Shown here one piece after another: positions 17,355-26,439 of a DNA stretch of 59,307 bases. Origin of the DNA: Deltaproteobacteria bacterium (lineage in GTDB: Bacteria; Myxococcota_A; Polyangia; HGW-17; JAJRWW01); NCBI GenBank assembly GCA_029938605.1, contig JAOZUO010000030.1, forward strand, positions 1-59,307, given 5' to 3'. The notes beneath the pieces were generated by a model. The model saw only the letters and a program-made list of their open reading frames with translations. It did not search any database and was not told where the DNA came from. Numbering within the stretch: position 1 is the stretch's first letter; every line of letters starts with the position of its first letter. The position numbers and the translations under genes were made by a program.

Positions 17355-18203
17355 TCGGATCTGGCGAATCTTGTGGGCGAGGGTGATCTTGGTTACGCAG
17401 GAAACGGCCTTGACCATGGCCTTGGCTACCTGTTTGGCAATCTCTTTTTCCACAGTCACGCCCTCGGTCTGCTGGATGTAGTCGTCGATCGCCTTTTGCT
17501 GGTTCTTGGCGCACTGGAGATCCTTGCAGGCGCAGGCCTGCTTCTCAATGGCTTGTGCCTTCTTCAGCCAGTACCGATCGCCCACACGACAGGACGCGTA
17601 GCGATGGTCCGTCTCCTGCACACCGTGGGATTTTACGTAGCGGCAGCGCGCGACCTTCACCGCCTGCTCGAATCGCCTCTCGCTGTCGATGAGCTTCCGA
17701 GCCCACACCATGAATCGCTTGATGCGCTGGGGTTGGGTTTGGTTCGCGGAGTACAACAGCCTTATGCCTCCAGGGATCAACAACAGCTCCTGCCGTACGT
17801 TCTTACGATAGGCTTCGAAGCGGCGAGCGAGCTCCCGTCCTGCCGGGGTCGCCGGCCTGACCAACGCGGCGTAGGCCCGGCCCTGGTCGCGAACAACCTT
17901 CCTCAGCGTGGAGATGCTGGCGAGGGCGTCGTCAAGGCTCGGAGGCTTGGGGTGTTTCCTGAAGGCGGATAGCAGCGTATTCACCCAGGCTTCGCTGGCC
18001 TTGTGGAACTCTGCCATGAGCCGTGCGATGGAATCGCTGAAGGCCAGCGGGGATACCGGTGTCTTCCGGGCCGGCCTGGGTTCGGCTCGCGGGCGATCGC
18101 GAGGTCGGGGCGTGGAGGGCGTGGAGGGCGTGAAGGCCCCGGTGGCGCACGCGGCCAGCACTAAAGCCGGAACCAACAGTACTGTGGTTTGAACCTTCAT
18201 CAT
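17322..18203 (-). CDS. Hypothetical lipoprotein with Arg-Pro tail
   Basis: 293 aa. Lipoprotein signal MMKVQTTVLLVPALVLAAC with the +1 Cys at 19, then a Pro/Arg-rich linker and an all-helical body. The body has six or more cysteines in its second half (CRYVKSHG, CRVGDRYW, CACKDLQC). It ends in RPRPRPRPRP encoded by the GGGGTC repeat. I do not recognise the family. A second Met follows the first, and there is no clear Shine-Dalgarno. Confidence 0.75.
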   Translation of the reverse strand: MMKVQTTVLLVPALVLAACATGAFTPSTPSTPRPRDRPRAEPRPARKTPVSPLAFSDSIARLMAEFHKASEAWVNTLLSAFRKHPKPPSLDDALASISTLRKVVRDQGRAYAALVRPATPAGRELARRFEAYRKNVRQELLLIPGGIRLLYSANQTQPQRIKRFMVWARKLIDSERRFEQAVKVARCRYVKSHGVQETDHRYASCRVGDRYWLKKAQAIEKQACACKDLQCAKNQQKAIDDYIQQTEGVTVEKEIAKQVAKAMVKAVSCVTKITLAHKIRQIRRPRPRPRPRP

Positions 18204-18225
18204 GGGGATGTGAAACCCTTTTATG

Positions 18226-19541
18226 TCAGGATTCGCCGGCGTTCAATTCCCGGTGGCGGCGGAGGTGCATGCGGAGGATCAACAGGGCGAGAAGAAGCAG
18301 CACAATGGTGCCTGCCCAGACCAACACGGCGTAGAGGTAGCTTTCGGCGGCTGCAGGCTCGAGCACCGCTCGCCGTGGGTTGGCCGGATCGTAGTAGGCG
18401 GTGATGGTCGACTTGCGCGAAGCCGGAGCATTTTCTTCTCGGCATTGTGGCCGGTTTGGAAGGTGTAATAGCGCTTGTCGTGGGTAACGCGGTGGGCCGT
18501 GTAGGTCTTGCCGTTCACCTGGTAGGAGTAGTCCACGCCTACGCCAATGCGCACGTATCCGCGCTCCTTGAACTCCTGGGAGTGGACCTTGACGACTTTG
18601 GCATCCACGGCCTTGTAGCTCGCATGGTGCCGACTCTGCTTCAGCAGAACCCACCCAAAGAAACCCAGGCCCAGCGCGCCGACCACCAGGGCGGCCATAC
18701 CCAACCGCCGCTTGCGTCCACCGGTCTTGCGATCCACCCTCCTCCAGACACGGGTCACCGGAGCGAACAGATTGCCCGGACGACACATTCGCACCAGGGT
18801 GGGCTCCAGGCCCTTCATGGCGACGAGCAGTTCTTGTATGGCCTTTTCGGCCGCTTCGTGCCGTTGGAGCTCCTCGAGCGCCGTCACCCGCAAACACCCC
18901 TTCACCGCGCGCCCCGCCGGTGGAAAAGGCACATCGTCATCTGACTCCCCCACCAGCGCCAGGACTTCGGACCACTGGCCCCTGGCGCCATGCAGCATGG
19001 CCTTGGAGCTGCGATAGTTGTAGTCCAAATCCAAAATACCCGGGGTGGGGTTACACAGGGCCAACCAGGCCTCCGCGTGGTCAAGCTGGTCGGCCTTGCG
19101 CGCCTTGTCCGCGGACATGCACCGCAAGATCTGCTGATAGCCCTCATCTGCCAGAGTATCCATGGAGGTCTGGATCGCACCCCAGGCCTTCACCGACTCG
19201 GCGCGCTGGGCATAGATGTTGTTGAGCTTGTTGGTGAGCCAGTACAGCCGCCGCTCCTCCGGAGCGCTCGAGTGCGAGAGGCAGCGGTCGAGGGTCTGTC
19301 GGTACCGCTCCAGCCGCGACTGGAGGTCTGCGGGCGACTTTCCTCGGGCGGGCAGCGGATCCCCCAGCGGCTGCAGCACCCGCGGTGGCACACTGATGGC
19401 ACCGCCGCACCCGGCACAGGTCAGGTCTCCTCCCGCCATGGGCGCGCCATTGATCGCCCCGCACGCGGCGCAGAGCCGACTCCGGGTTTGCGGATCGTAC
19501 GAAGGTTCGTTCATGGAAGCATCCATCGTCATAGGCGTCAT
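18226..19541 (-). pseudogene. Frameshifted zinc-ribbon / DUF3592-like membrane protein
   Basis: The first frame starts near 19541-19514 after GGGAGG. It carries an N-terminal zinc ribbon (LCAACGAINGAP..GDLTCAGCGG), a long helical TPR-like middle and a transmembrane helix (LGMAALVVGALGLGFFGWVLL). A DUF3592-like extracytoplasmic segment follows (VDYSYQVNGKTYTAHRVTHD, YYTFQTGHNAEKK). The expected continuation, STITAYYDPANPRRAVLEP plus a second transmembrane helix, sits in another frame ending at 18226. The break is at about 18410-18435 and needs a 1-nt indel. The exact start codon is uncertain because several ATGs follow the Shine-Dalgarno. Confidence 0.7.
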
Positions 19542-20289
19542 CACCCTCCCGTACGTCATCGTCCCCGCGAAGCTACAGCTTTGGACCGGATATTTCAAAT
19601 TGTGCCAAGACCCGGCGATGCAGATTTTCGTCGGGGCGCTCAGGCGCCAGACCAAGTGAGCTTGTCTCTTTCGATGCCTCGAAAAAGAGGTCCGCCCGGC
19701 ACGAAGGACCCGATCGAATATTACTTGATCACTCAAGCCGCCGAGGCATCCCAGCTCGCTTCGTTACTTCTCGTTGCATATCAATAAGTATGCGCCTCGT
19801 CGTGCCTCGCGAGCCGGGCGCCTCGACGCCCTGCGCTGGACAACTAATATCCGAGCGGGCCCTAAGGCCTTCAAAGCGGCCACAACCACAGGACTTCGTT
19901 TTCAAGTGTGGTGGGGTTGGCCGGATTTTTGGGTGCAACGGCCAATACCGGGGGACTTGGCTGGCGCGGACCCCTGGCGAGGTCGCGGACGCTCGGGCAG
20001 CGCTCACCTTCTTTCTAATCGACAGAAAACCTGGCGCTGCCCACACGTGGGCGGTTTCATCCAGCGTTCGTGCCAGCGTCCGACACTCGACGCCAGGACC
20101 TTGTCAGTCACCCACGGCCATGTGAATGGCCGAGAACCGTCGCGGAACCAAAGTTCGCGAAATTCCGTCAAACTGGGATCTGGCCCATGGCACCCACAAG
20201 GATCGGCACCCCCTTCGGCAGGCGCCTTGACCGGGGGCCAAGCCACGCGAGATACTCAATGCGCGAGATACTCAATGGGGAGGAACCTG
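19542..20289. other. 748-bp stretch with no recognisable gene
   Basis: Open frames here have no family motifs, no exported character and no good ribosome binding sites. It probably holds divergent promoters for the zinc-ribbon gene and the beta-helix lipoprotein. A short duplication (GAGATACTCAATG twice, 20251-20279) lies just upstream of the latter. I see no tRNA or transposase remnant. Confidence 0.5.
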
Positions 20290-22218
20290 ATGCACAACTA
20301 CCGATGGGGCCTGATTCTACTGACTGTGTTGGCCATGGTGGGCTGCAAGGATCCCGGCTCCGGCCAGACGGATGAATGCACGGGGCCGGAGATCGAGTGT
20401 GGCGGTAGCTGCGTGGATCCCGACAGCAACCCACAGCACTGCGGAGGGTGTGACGTGGTCTGCACAGCCGGCGAGGTCTGCTCGGGGGGCAGTTGCACCG
20501 CCGACTGCGCGGCGGGCCTGACCGAGTGTGACCAGGCCTGTGTGGACACGCTGACCGACGAGCGACACTGCGGTGGGTGCGGTGTTCCCTGCGCCTCGGA
20601 CGAGACCTGCGAAGCGGGCACCTGCGAGCCCATCGATCCCATTGATCCCCCCACGAGCGCCTGCACACCGCCCATCGATCTGGAGGACACAAGCACACCG
20701 GACCACGTGGTGGGCACGGGTGACGCCCCGAGCTGTACCCACGCGGCCCTGGACGCGGCGGTGACCCAGGGAGGCACCATCACCTTCGACTGCGGCGCGG
20801 ATCCGGTGACCATCGTCGTCACGGCCGCCCTGACCCTGCGCACGGACGCCGACACCATCGTGGACGGTGGCGGGCTCGTCACCCTCGACGGCGGCCGGAA
20901 CGATGGCCGCACGAACCGCATCTTCGAGTACTACTCCCCAGACTACAGGGTGACGACCACGCGGGTGGTGCTGCAACGACTGACCCTGCAGAACGCCGAG
21001 GCGCCGGCCGCCGACTTCACCCCCCAGGACTCCTCCAACCCCGAATGCGCCTGGGGCTACAAAGACGGAGAAGGCGGCGCCATCCGTATGCGCGATGGGA
21101 TCCTGCATATCATCGACTGCGTCTTTCGGAACAACCACGCGGCCACGCCCGGGCCGGACACGGGGGGCGGCGCCATCTATGCCCTCGGCGCCCTGGAGGT
21201 CGTGGTGGTGGGCTCCACCTTCGTCGGCAACGAGGGATCCAACGGCGGCGCCATCGGGTTGTTGCAGACCGACGGCCACTTCTTCAACAGCGTCTTCGAG
21301 GACAACCACGCCACCGGCGAAGGCCAGAACTTCGGCGGCGCCACCGGCTGCCCGGACTTCAACCACCCCGAGCAGGGCGGCGCCGGCGGCAACGGCGGCG
21401 CCGTGGGCATCGACGGCGGCTCCGTAGAGGACATCGAGTTCTGTGGGGTGGTCGTCCGCAACAACACGGCCAACGAGCTCTCCATCGTCGGGCGCACCCC
21501 CAACAGCCAGCGCGGCCTGTCCACCTTCGACCGTTGCCTCTTCGAGGGGAACCACGCGGGCGACGGCGGCGGCGCCATCTGGATGATGGACATGGAGTTC
21601 GTGATGATAAACAGCACCATCGCCGGCAACACCTCCGACGGCCTCGGCGCCGGCGTCCGCATCAGCCAAGGCCCACACGGCAGCACCGTGCTCATCGAAA
21701 ACACCACCTTCTGGGGCAACGTAGCCTACAACTCCCTCGGCGGCGGGCTCGTCTACTCCGGCGAGGGAGTCCTCCGAAACTGCACCTTCGCCGAAAACGA
21801 GGCGGCCGGAGGCGATGGCTTCTTCGGCGCAGCCATCGTGGCCCACGGCGCCGAGTCGGCCGACCTTGAGGTCTACAACACGATCTTCTGGAACAACCTG
21901 GACGACCACGAGTGGACGCCCATGACCTGCTCCATCGACAACCCCGGCACCCCCGGCACCCTGCCAGGATCGGGCAACGTGCAGTGGCCGGAGCTGCGCA
22001 ACGGCACCAACGACATTCCGGACAACCCGTGCACAGCCAACATCACCTGGGCCGACGCTGACCTTGGCGGACTGGGCGACAACGGCGGCTTCACGCCCAC
22101 CATGGTCCCCCCCGCCGGCAGCCCGGCCCTGGGCCTGGGCGACAACTGCCCGCCCTTCGACCAACGCGGCGAGCCCCGCCCCGCCACCGGCTGCGCCGCC
22201 GGCGCCGTGGAACCCTAG
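20290..22218 (+). CDS. Parallel beta-helix surface lipoprotein (choice-of-anchor Q type)
   Basis: 642 aa. Lipoprotein signal (MHNYRWGLILLTVLAMVGC), then two Cys-rich repeats (CGGSCVDPDSNPQHCGGCDV; CVDTLTDERHCGGCGVPC). A long right-handed beta-helix follows, with regular GGAI/NN turns (GGAIRMRDG, NNHATGEG, GGGAIWMMD). The end DQRGEPRP..GCAAGAVEP is the choice-of-anchor Q signature. The inner ATG at 20290 has GGGAGGA upstream and begins the signal peptide; longer frames upstream are not coding. It probably sits on the cell surface. Substrate or ligand unknown. Confidence 0.85.
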   Translation: MHNYRWGLILLTVLAMVGCKDPGSGQTDECTGPEIECGGSCVDPDSNPQHCGGCDVVCTAGEVCSGGSCTADCAAGLTECDQACVDTLTDERHCGGCGVPCASDETCEAGTCEPIDPIDPPTSACTPPIDLEDTSTPDHVVGTGDAPSCTHAALDAAVTQGGTITFDCGADPVTIVVTAALTLRTDADTIVDGGGLVTLDGGRNDGRTNRIFEYYSPDYRVTTTRVVLQRLTLQNAEAPAADFTPQDSSNPECAWGYKDGEGGAIRMRDGILHIIDCVFRNNHAATPGPDTGGGAIYALGALEVVVVGSTFVGNEGSNGGAIGLLQTDGHFFNSVFEDNHATGEGQNFGGATGCPDFNHPEQGGAGGNGGAVGIDGGSVEDIEFCGVVVRNNTANELSIVGRTPNSQRGLSTFDRCLFEGNHAGDGGGAIWMMDMEFVMINSTIAGNTSDGLGAGVRISQGPHGSTVLIENTTFWGNVAYNSLGGGLVYSGEGVLRNCTFAENEAAGGDGFFGAAIVAHGAESADLEVYNTIFWNNLDDHEWTPMTCSIDNPGTPGTLPGSGNVQWPELRNGTNDIPDNPCTANITWADADLGGLGDNGGFTPTMVPPAGSPALGLGDNCPPFDQRGEPRPATGCAAGAVEP

Positions 22219-22303
22219 ACAACGGGAACATCTGGGTCTCCGGGCCCGTCTTCTCCTACGATAACCTTTGATTTATTGGAAGTAGCTGCAAGGAGACATG
22301 GTG

Positions 22304-23614
22304 ATGTTTCTGAAAATGAGATCGGTTTCGTTGATGGCGGTGGCATGTAGTCTGTTACTGGGCTGGAGTGGGTGTAGCGACGACTCGGCTGGAGGCGAGA
22401 ACACCAACACCAATATCAACAGCAATCTGGACTGCGAGCCCATCGGATCCCCGTGTACGGACAACCCCGACTGCTGCTCGGAGATCTGTGACGGGGAGAT
22501 CTGCGTGGGGCCTGAGGGGACCTGTCTGGGCCTCAACGAGCCCTGCCTGAACCCCTCGGAGTGCTGCTCGGGCCGCTGCGAAGAGGGACCTGGTGGAGAG
22601 GTGATCTGTGCGCTGGGCGGGTGCGCCGCGGCCCAGGAGGCCTGCGATGTCCACGCGGACTGCTGCAGCCTCTTCTGCGAAAACGGCACCTGCAGCTACG
22701 ACGAGCTGTGCACCATCGAAACCGGGGAGTGCACCGAGGATTGGGAGTGCTGTAGCGGAGACTGCCCGGACGGGACCTGCGCGAACTCCGGCTCCTTCTG
22801 CATCGTCGCGGGCGAGCTGTGCGGTGGCAACACCGGCTGCTGCTCGGGGCTCTGCGAGGATGTCGGCGGTGAGATGCGCTGCACGATCCTGTCGGCCTGC
22901 CGCTCGAGCGGGGAGGTGTGCACCGACGGCGCCGACTGCTGCTCGGGCGTCTGCGGCGCCGACGGGCTCTGCCCCCGCCTGGACCAGTGCCAGACCGTGG
23001 GCGAGGTGTGCACCGGCTACCACGAGTGCTGCAGCGGCCTGTGCGCGGACCCGGGTACCGGCGTGACCGTGTGCCAGTACTTCAACGGCTGCCGCCCCAT
23101 CAATGAGGTATGCCTGGAAGATGGCAACTGCTGCTCCAACATCTGCGACGAATTCATGGACACGGGAGTGTGGCGCTGTGTGGACCCGGGCGGCTGCCTC
23201 GCCGAGGGTGAGATCTGCTTCACGGGCGTCAAGGCCAACTGCTGCCCCGAGGGTCCCACCGGTGGGCCGGCCCTGTGCATGCCCACGAACCTGGGAGTCA
23301 ACCGGTGCTACCCCGAGGGCTGGGTCGACGAGTGTATCGAGGACGGTGAATCCTGCTCCTTCTCGGACGAGTGCTGCGGTGGCTTCTGCCTGCCCGATGA
23401 GAACGGCGACCTGGTGTGCACCGCTGCCTGCATCCCCATCGGGGAGGGCGTGTGCACCGCGGACTCGGACTGCTGCGATGACGGAATCTGCGGACCCGGC
23501 GGTGTGTGCACGCCGAACACCGCTCCGTGCATCCCGCTAGGCGGCTACTGCGACGCCCCAGCGGACTGCTGCTCTGTCTACTGCGAAAACCACGTCTGCA
23601 TTCCCATGCCGTAA
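22304..23614 (+). CDS. Dickkopf-like Cys-rich repeat lipoprotein
   Basis: 436 aa. Signal with lipobox (LLLGWSGC), an Asn/Thr spacer (NTNTNINSN), then ten or so repeats of about 35 residues built on C-x-P/G..C..D.DCCS..C....C (for example GEVCTDGADCCSGVCGADGLC). Such disulfide-rich repeats are common in myxobacterial exported proteins. AAGGAG precedes two ATGs; 22304 has the better 8-nt spacing, but 22298 is possible. It follows the beta-helix gene on the same strand. Confidence 0.83.
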   Translation: MFLKMRSVSLMAVACSLLLGWSGCSDDSAGGENTNTNINSNLDCEPIGSPCTDNPDCCSEICDGEICVGPEGTCLGLNEPCLNPSECCSGRCEEGPGGEVICALGGCAAAQEACDVHADCCSLFCENGTCSYDELCTIETGECTEDWECCSGDCPDGTCANSGSFCIVAGELCGGNTGCCSGLCEDVGGEMRCTILSACRSSGEVCTDGADCCSGVCGADGLCPRLDQCQTVGEVCTGYHECCSGLCADPGTGVTVCQYFNGCRPINEVCLEDGNCCSNICDEFMDTGVWRCVDPGGCLAEGEICFTGVKANCCPEGPTGGPALCMPTNLGVNRCYPEGWVDECIEDGESCSFSDECCGGFCLPDENGDLVCTAACIPIGEGVCTADSDCCDDGICGPGGVCTPNTAPCIPLGGYCDAPADCCSVYCENHVCIPMP

Positions 23615-23680
23615 GGCACCCCACCACACCGCGCCAACGCCAACCTACTACTGGTACCTGAGCAACAGGAAACCGGGGTC

Positions 23681-23710
23681 TGCCGACCACCTGGCAACAG
23701 AAGGTCGGCA
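23681..23710 (+). terminator. Stem-loop, possible terminator
   Basis: TGCCGACC (23681-23688) pairs exactly with GGTCGGCA (23703-23710) across a 14-nt loop and is followed by CCTATTCTTG. The weak T content makes intrinsic termination uncertain. It separates the lipoprotein gene from the AbiE pair. Confidence 0.4.
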
Positions 23711-23775
23711 CCTATTCTTGCCTACAATTTGCCCAAGGAGCAGTATTTTGGTAACTTCGTCAAATAAGAGGCAAC

Positions 23776-24561
23776 ATGTCCGCAGTGGCGAAATACATCA
23801 AGAATATCCTCCGCCAAGGGCAACATCACTTCACGACGGAGGATATCGTCCAATCGCTGGGTGTCGATCGGAAACCCGTTACCCGTGCTCTCAAGCGACT
23901 GATATCGAATGGAGAGGTGGTATCTCCCCAGCGGAGCTTCTACGTGGTCGTCCCCCCTGAGTACCAGGCGCTGGGGTGTCTTCCCGCCGAGCAGTTCGTG
24001 CCCCAGCTGATGGACAGCGTCGGCGAACCCTATCACGTGGCGCTACTCAGCGCCGCCCAACTCCATGGTGCTGCACATCACAGGCCGCAGCGCTTCCAGG
24101 TGATGGTTAAAAAGCCGCGGTCGTCAATCCAGTGTGGCAGGGTCTACGTAGACTTCCACGTCCGTGCTGACTTGGAGAAGGTCGCGATAGTAGTCATGAA
24201 CACCCCTCGCGGACATATGCGCGTGTCATCGCCCGAGGCAACCGCCCTCGAGCTCATCGGCTACTCAAAGCAAGCCGGAGGGCTGGACAATGTCGCCACG
24301 ATCCTTGTGGATCTGGCCGAGGCTCTCGACGCCGAGAAGCTCGTTGAGGAGGCGCGCAAGGCTCCCCTGGCCTGGTCACAGAGGCTGGGCTTTCTCCTCG
24401 AACTTGTCGAGATGGGCGAGGTTGTAGGCTTGCTCCAGTCCCATGTGCAAAACCAGGCCCAGCGAGTTGCGCCCCTTGATGCGTCGTCTCCCAGAACTGG
24501 ATTCGAACGGTCCGAACGCTGGCGGATCGCCATCAATACCGACGTGGAGGTAGACCTGTGA
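23776..24561 (+). CDS. abiEi: AbiEi-type antitoxin / autorepressor
   Basis: 261 aa. An N-terminal winged-helix (FTTEDIVQSLGVDRKPVTRALKRLISNGEV) is followed by the AbiEi core (YHVALLSAAQLHGAAHHRPQ, FQVMVKKPRSSI) and the SPEATALELIGYSKQAGGL segment. Type IV AbiEi proteins repress their operon and protect against the AbiEii nucleotidyltransferase. The stop overlaps the toxin start (GTGA). Adjacent genes are lipoproteins, so the pair looks like an inserted defence module. Confidence 0.92.
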   Translation: MSAVAKYIKNILRQGQHHFTTEDIVQSLGVDRKPVTRALKRLISNGEVVSPQRSFYVVVPPEYQALGCLPAEQFVPQLMDSVGEPYHVALLSAAQLHGAAHHRPQRFQVMVKKPRSSIQCGRVYVDFHVRADLEKVAIVVMNTPRGHMRVSSPEATALELIGYSKQAGGLDNVATILVDLAEALDAEKLVEEARKAPLAWSQRLGFLLELVEMGEVVGLLQSHVQNQAQRVAPLDASSPRTGFERSERWRIAINTDVEVDL

Positions 24562-25382
24562 TCCCCAGAGACTTCATCACCGAGTGGCGCAACAAGGCAC
24601 CATGGCCCTTCGACGAGCAGGTCGAGCAGGACCTCGTCATCAGCCGGGCCGTCGTGGAGATCTTTTCCGTAGAGGAGATCGCCAGACGTCTGGCGTGGCG
24701 GGGCGGAACCGCGCTTCACAAACTCTATCTGCAGCCAGCGCCGCGGTACTCGGAAGACATCGATCTGGTGCAGATTAATGCCGAGCCCATCGGGAGCACA
24801 CTGAGCCTGATCCGCGGCGTCCTCGACCAATGGTTGGGAGAGCCGCGTCGGGTCTTCAAGGAGGGTCGGGTCAACCTGGTCTACCGCTTCGACTCCGAAG
24901 GACCACCGGCGGTTCGGCTGCGGCTCAAGATTGAGACCAATACCCGTGAGCACTTCACGGAGCAGGGCCATGTGACGCTTCCGTTCTCGGTGGAGTCCAG
25001 GTGGTTCAGAGGCCAGGTCGATGTCACAACCTTCACGCTGGAGGAGCTGCTGGGCACGAAGCTCAGGGCGCTCTACCAGCGCAAGAAGGGTCGCGACCTA
25101 TTCGACATCTGGATGGCGATGAGTCGAGACGACGTCGCCACGGCGCGCGTGCTCGACTGCTTCCACCGATACATGCGCGAGGGTGGGCACTCCGCGAGCA
25201 GGGCACAGGTCGAGAAGAACCTCGCCGCGAAACGACAAGACGCGCGGTTCGTCAGCGACATCGAGCCGCTGCTGCGTCCCGACATCGACTGGAATGTGGA
25301 CACCGCCATGGATACCGTCCTACGCGAGCTTGTCTCCAAGCTCCCCGGTGCCCCCTGGCGCTCCTCTCCCGAATCGCCCTGA
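24558..25382 (+). CDS. abiEii: AbiEii-type nucleotidyltransferase toxin
   Basis: 274 aa. It has the family signature RLAWRGGTALHKLYL followed by RYSEDIDLV (GG..., D-x-D metal ligands), then the KIETNTREH strand and LEELLGTKLRALYQRKKGRDLFD. AbiEii toxins transfer nucleotides to RNA and abort phage growth. GTG start inside the antitoxin stop. The last codons touch a truncated Cys-rich lipoprotein gene on the other strand. Confidence 0.93.
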   Translation: MIPRDFITEWRNKAPWPFDEQVEQDLVISRAVVEIFSVEEIARRLAWRGGTALHKLYLQPAPRYSEDIDLVQINAEPIGSTLSLIRGVLDQWLGEPRRVFKEGRVNLVYRFDSEGPPAVRLRLKIETNTREHFTEQGHVTLPFSVESRWFRGQVDVTTFTLEELLGTKLRALYQRKKGRDLFDIWMAMSRDDVATARVLDCFHRYMREGGHSASRAQVEKNLAAKRQDARFVSDIEPLLRPDIDWNVDTAMDTVLRELVSKLPGAPWRSSPESP

Positions 25383-25660
25383 TACTCCAGCTTGTCCGAA
25401 AAAAAATGGCCGGTTAAGTCCCCGCAGAGATCCTCCCGGCGCTCGGTGCAGCCGCTCGGTTCGAGCTGGCAAGATCCATCGCACTGCAGGTCCCCGCCTT
25501 CGAAACCCAGCTCGAAGCAGGATACGCCCCCAAGGTCGACGCCATCGCACTCCTCCCAGGAATCGAGCACGCCGTCCCCGCAGGTATCAGCGATACCCAC
25601 CGCTCGATCATTGCACGCAGCCAGAAGCAATAACAAACAGAGCAACAGAATCTTCGCCAC
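25383..25660 (-). pseudogene. Truncated Cys-rich lipoprotein (N-terminal part only)
   Basis: The frame starts with a good lipoprotein signal (MAKILLLCLLLLLAAC) and one myxococcal Cys-rich repeat (CGDGVLDSWEECDGVDLGG, CDGSCQLEPSGC), then loses similarity after about residue 85. From there the frame continues only as the antisense of the AbiEii gene. The usual long body is missing, so the AbiE insertion probably removed it. Confidence 0.65.
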
Positions 25661-25822
25661 CCCACATCACCCCCATTGAGCTCGAATTGTTCAAGCTTCA
25701 CATGGTTCTGGTTCGGCATCGGCAGCGCCGGCCAATGCATCGATTATCGCCGCGCAGCCGCCATTCGTGAGGTCCTGGACCCCTGAAAAACGCGGTGGCG
25801 CTCTTGCACCACTTGAAACACA

Positions 25823-25848
25823 TGGAACGCATGGAACAACGTGGAACG
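25823..25848. promoter_or_regulatory. Triple TGGAAC direct repeat, possible activator site
   Basis: TGGAACG, TGGAAC and TGGAACG occur with 9-10-bp spacing, about one helical turn. They lie 88-113 bp upstream of the -24 GG of the candidate sigma-54 promoter, where enhancer sites usually sit. The binding protein is unknown. Confidence 0.4.
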
Positions 25849-25934
25849 TTTCTTGTTTCACTCCAAGGTTGCGCGAACCCGCACATATATCGGTAAATAT
25901 TGAGATTACAAGGTGTTGCGCGACACGCGTTCAT

Positions 25935-25950
25935 TGGCACAGTCCTCGCA
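25935..25950 (+). promoter_or_regulatory. Candidate sigma-54 promoter of the nifX/mrp/molybdoenzyme operon
   Basis: TGGCACAGTCCTCGCA has GG and GC separated by exactly 10 nt and TGGCAC intact; TTGC is replaced by TCGC. It would start transcription near 25961, 23 nt before the NifX-like ATG. Confidence 0.55.
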
Positions 25951-25983
25951 CTGGCGAACCGTAGAAAGGACGCGACGCGAAAC

Positions 25984-26439
25984 ATGGATCCCCGGTGGAT
26001 CGCCATACCGCTGTTCAGTGACGAAGTCGCACCGCGATTCTGCTTTGCGCGGTGGATGCTCTTAATAGAGGTGGAGGACGGCGCGGTGATAGAGCGGGAG
26101 CAGCTCGATGTGGAGGGATTCGGCTGGGGTGGGCGGCTCTACCTCCTGTCCCAGCGACAAGTGACGATGCTGGTGTGCGGTGGTTTCAACCGGCGGTATC
26201 TGCACCTGGCGGAGGCGCTGGGCATCTTCGTGAGTTGGGGCCACACCGGACCGGTGGAGCCCATGATCAAGAAGCTATGCGCCGGCGACCTGCCGCTGGC
26301 GCCCAAGGAAAACATCCCGGGTTCCGGTTGCGGCCTCAGACAGGGCCGAGGCCGGGGCCGGGGCCAAAGACAAAAACAGAGACAGGGACATCCCAGGAGT
26401 ACGACAAATGAATCCATCCCCAAGAGACGAAATCGTTAA
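25984..26439 (+). CDS. NifX/NafY-like cofactor-binding protein
   Basis: 151 aa. The first ~110 residues match the dinitrogenase iron-molybdenum cofactor biosynthesis fold: IAIPLFSDEVAPRFCFARWM, the GWGGRLYLLSQRQV strand, VCGGFNRRYLHLAEALGI. The tail is Arg/Gln/Gly-rich (GRGRGRGQRQKQRQG). Relatives carry Fe-S or Mo/Fe cofactor precursors. It overlaps the Mrp gene by 32 bp, a pairing common for this family. The ATG at 25984 begins the conserved strand. Confidence 0.78.
   Translation: MDPRWIAIPLFSDEVAPRFCFARWMLLIEVEDGAVIEREQLDVEGFGWGGRLYLLSQRQVTMLVCGGFNRRYLHLAEALGIFVSWGHTGPVEPMIKKLCAGDLPLAPKENIPGSGCGLRQGRGRGRGQRQKQRQGHPRSTTNESIPKRRNR

Larger units (their letters stand above)
25661..25983. other. 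Regulatory intergenic region before the nifX/mrp operon
   Basis: No gene was seen in these 323 bp. It contains three close TGGAAC direct repeats (25823-25848) inside an outer TGAAAC/GTTTCA inverted pair (25814-25819, 25855-25860), and a candidate sigma-54 promoter at 25935-25950. Confidence 0.55.

Noticed and set aside
20317..22164. A 615-codon minus-strand open frame opposite the beta-helix gene
   Set aside because: It is low-complexity Ala/Val/Gly, typical of high-GC antisense frames, while the plus strand has a signal peptide, Shine-Dalgarno and domain motifs.
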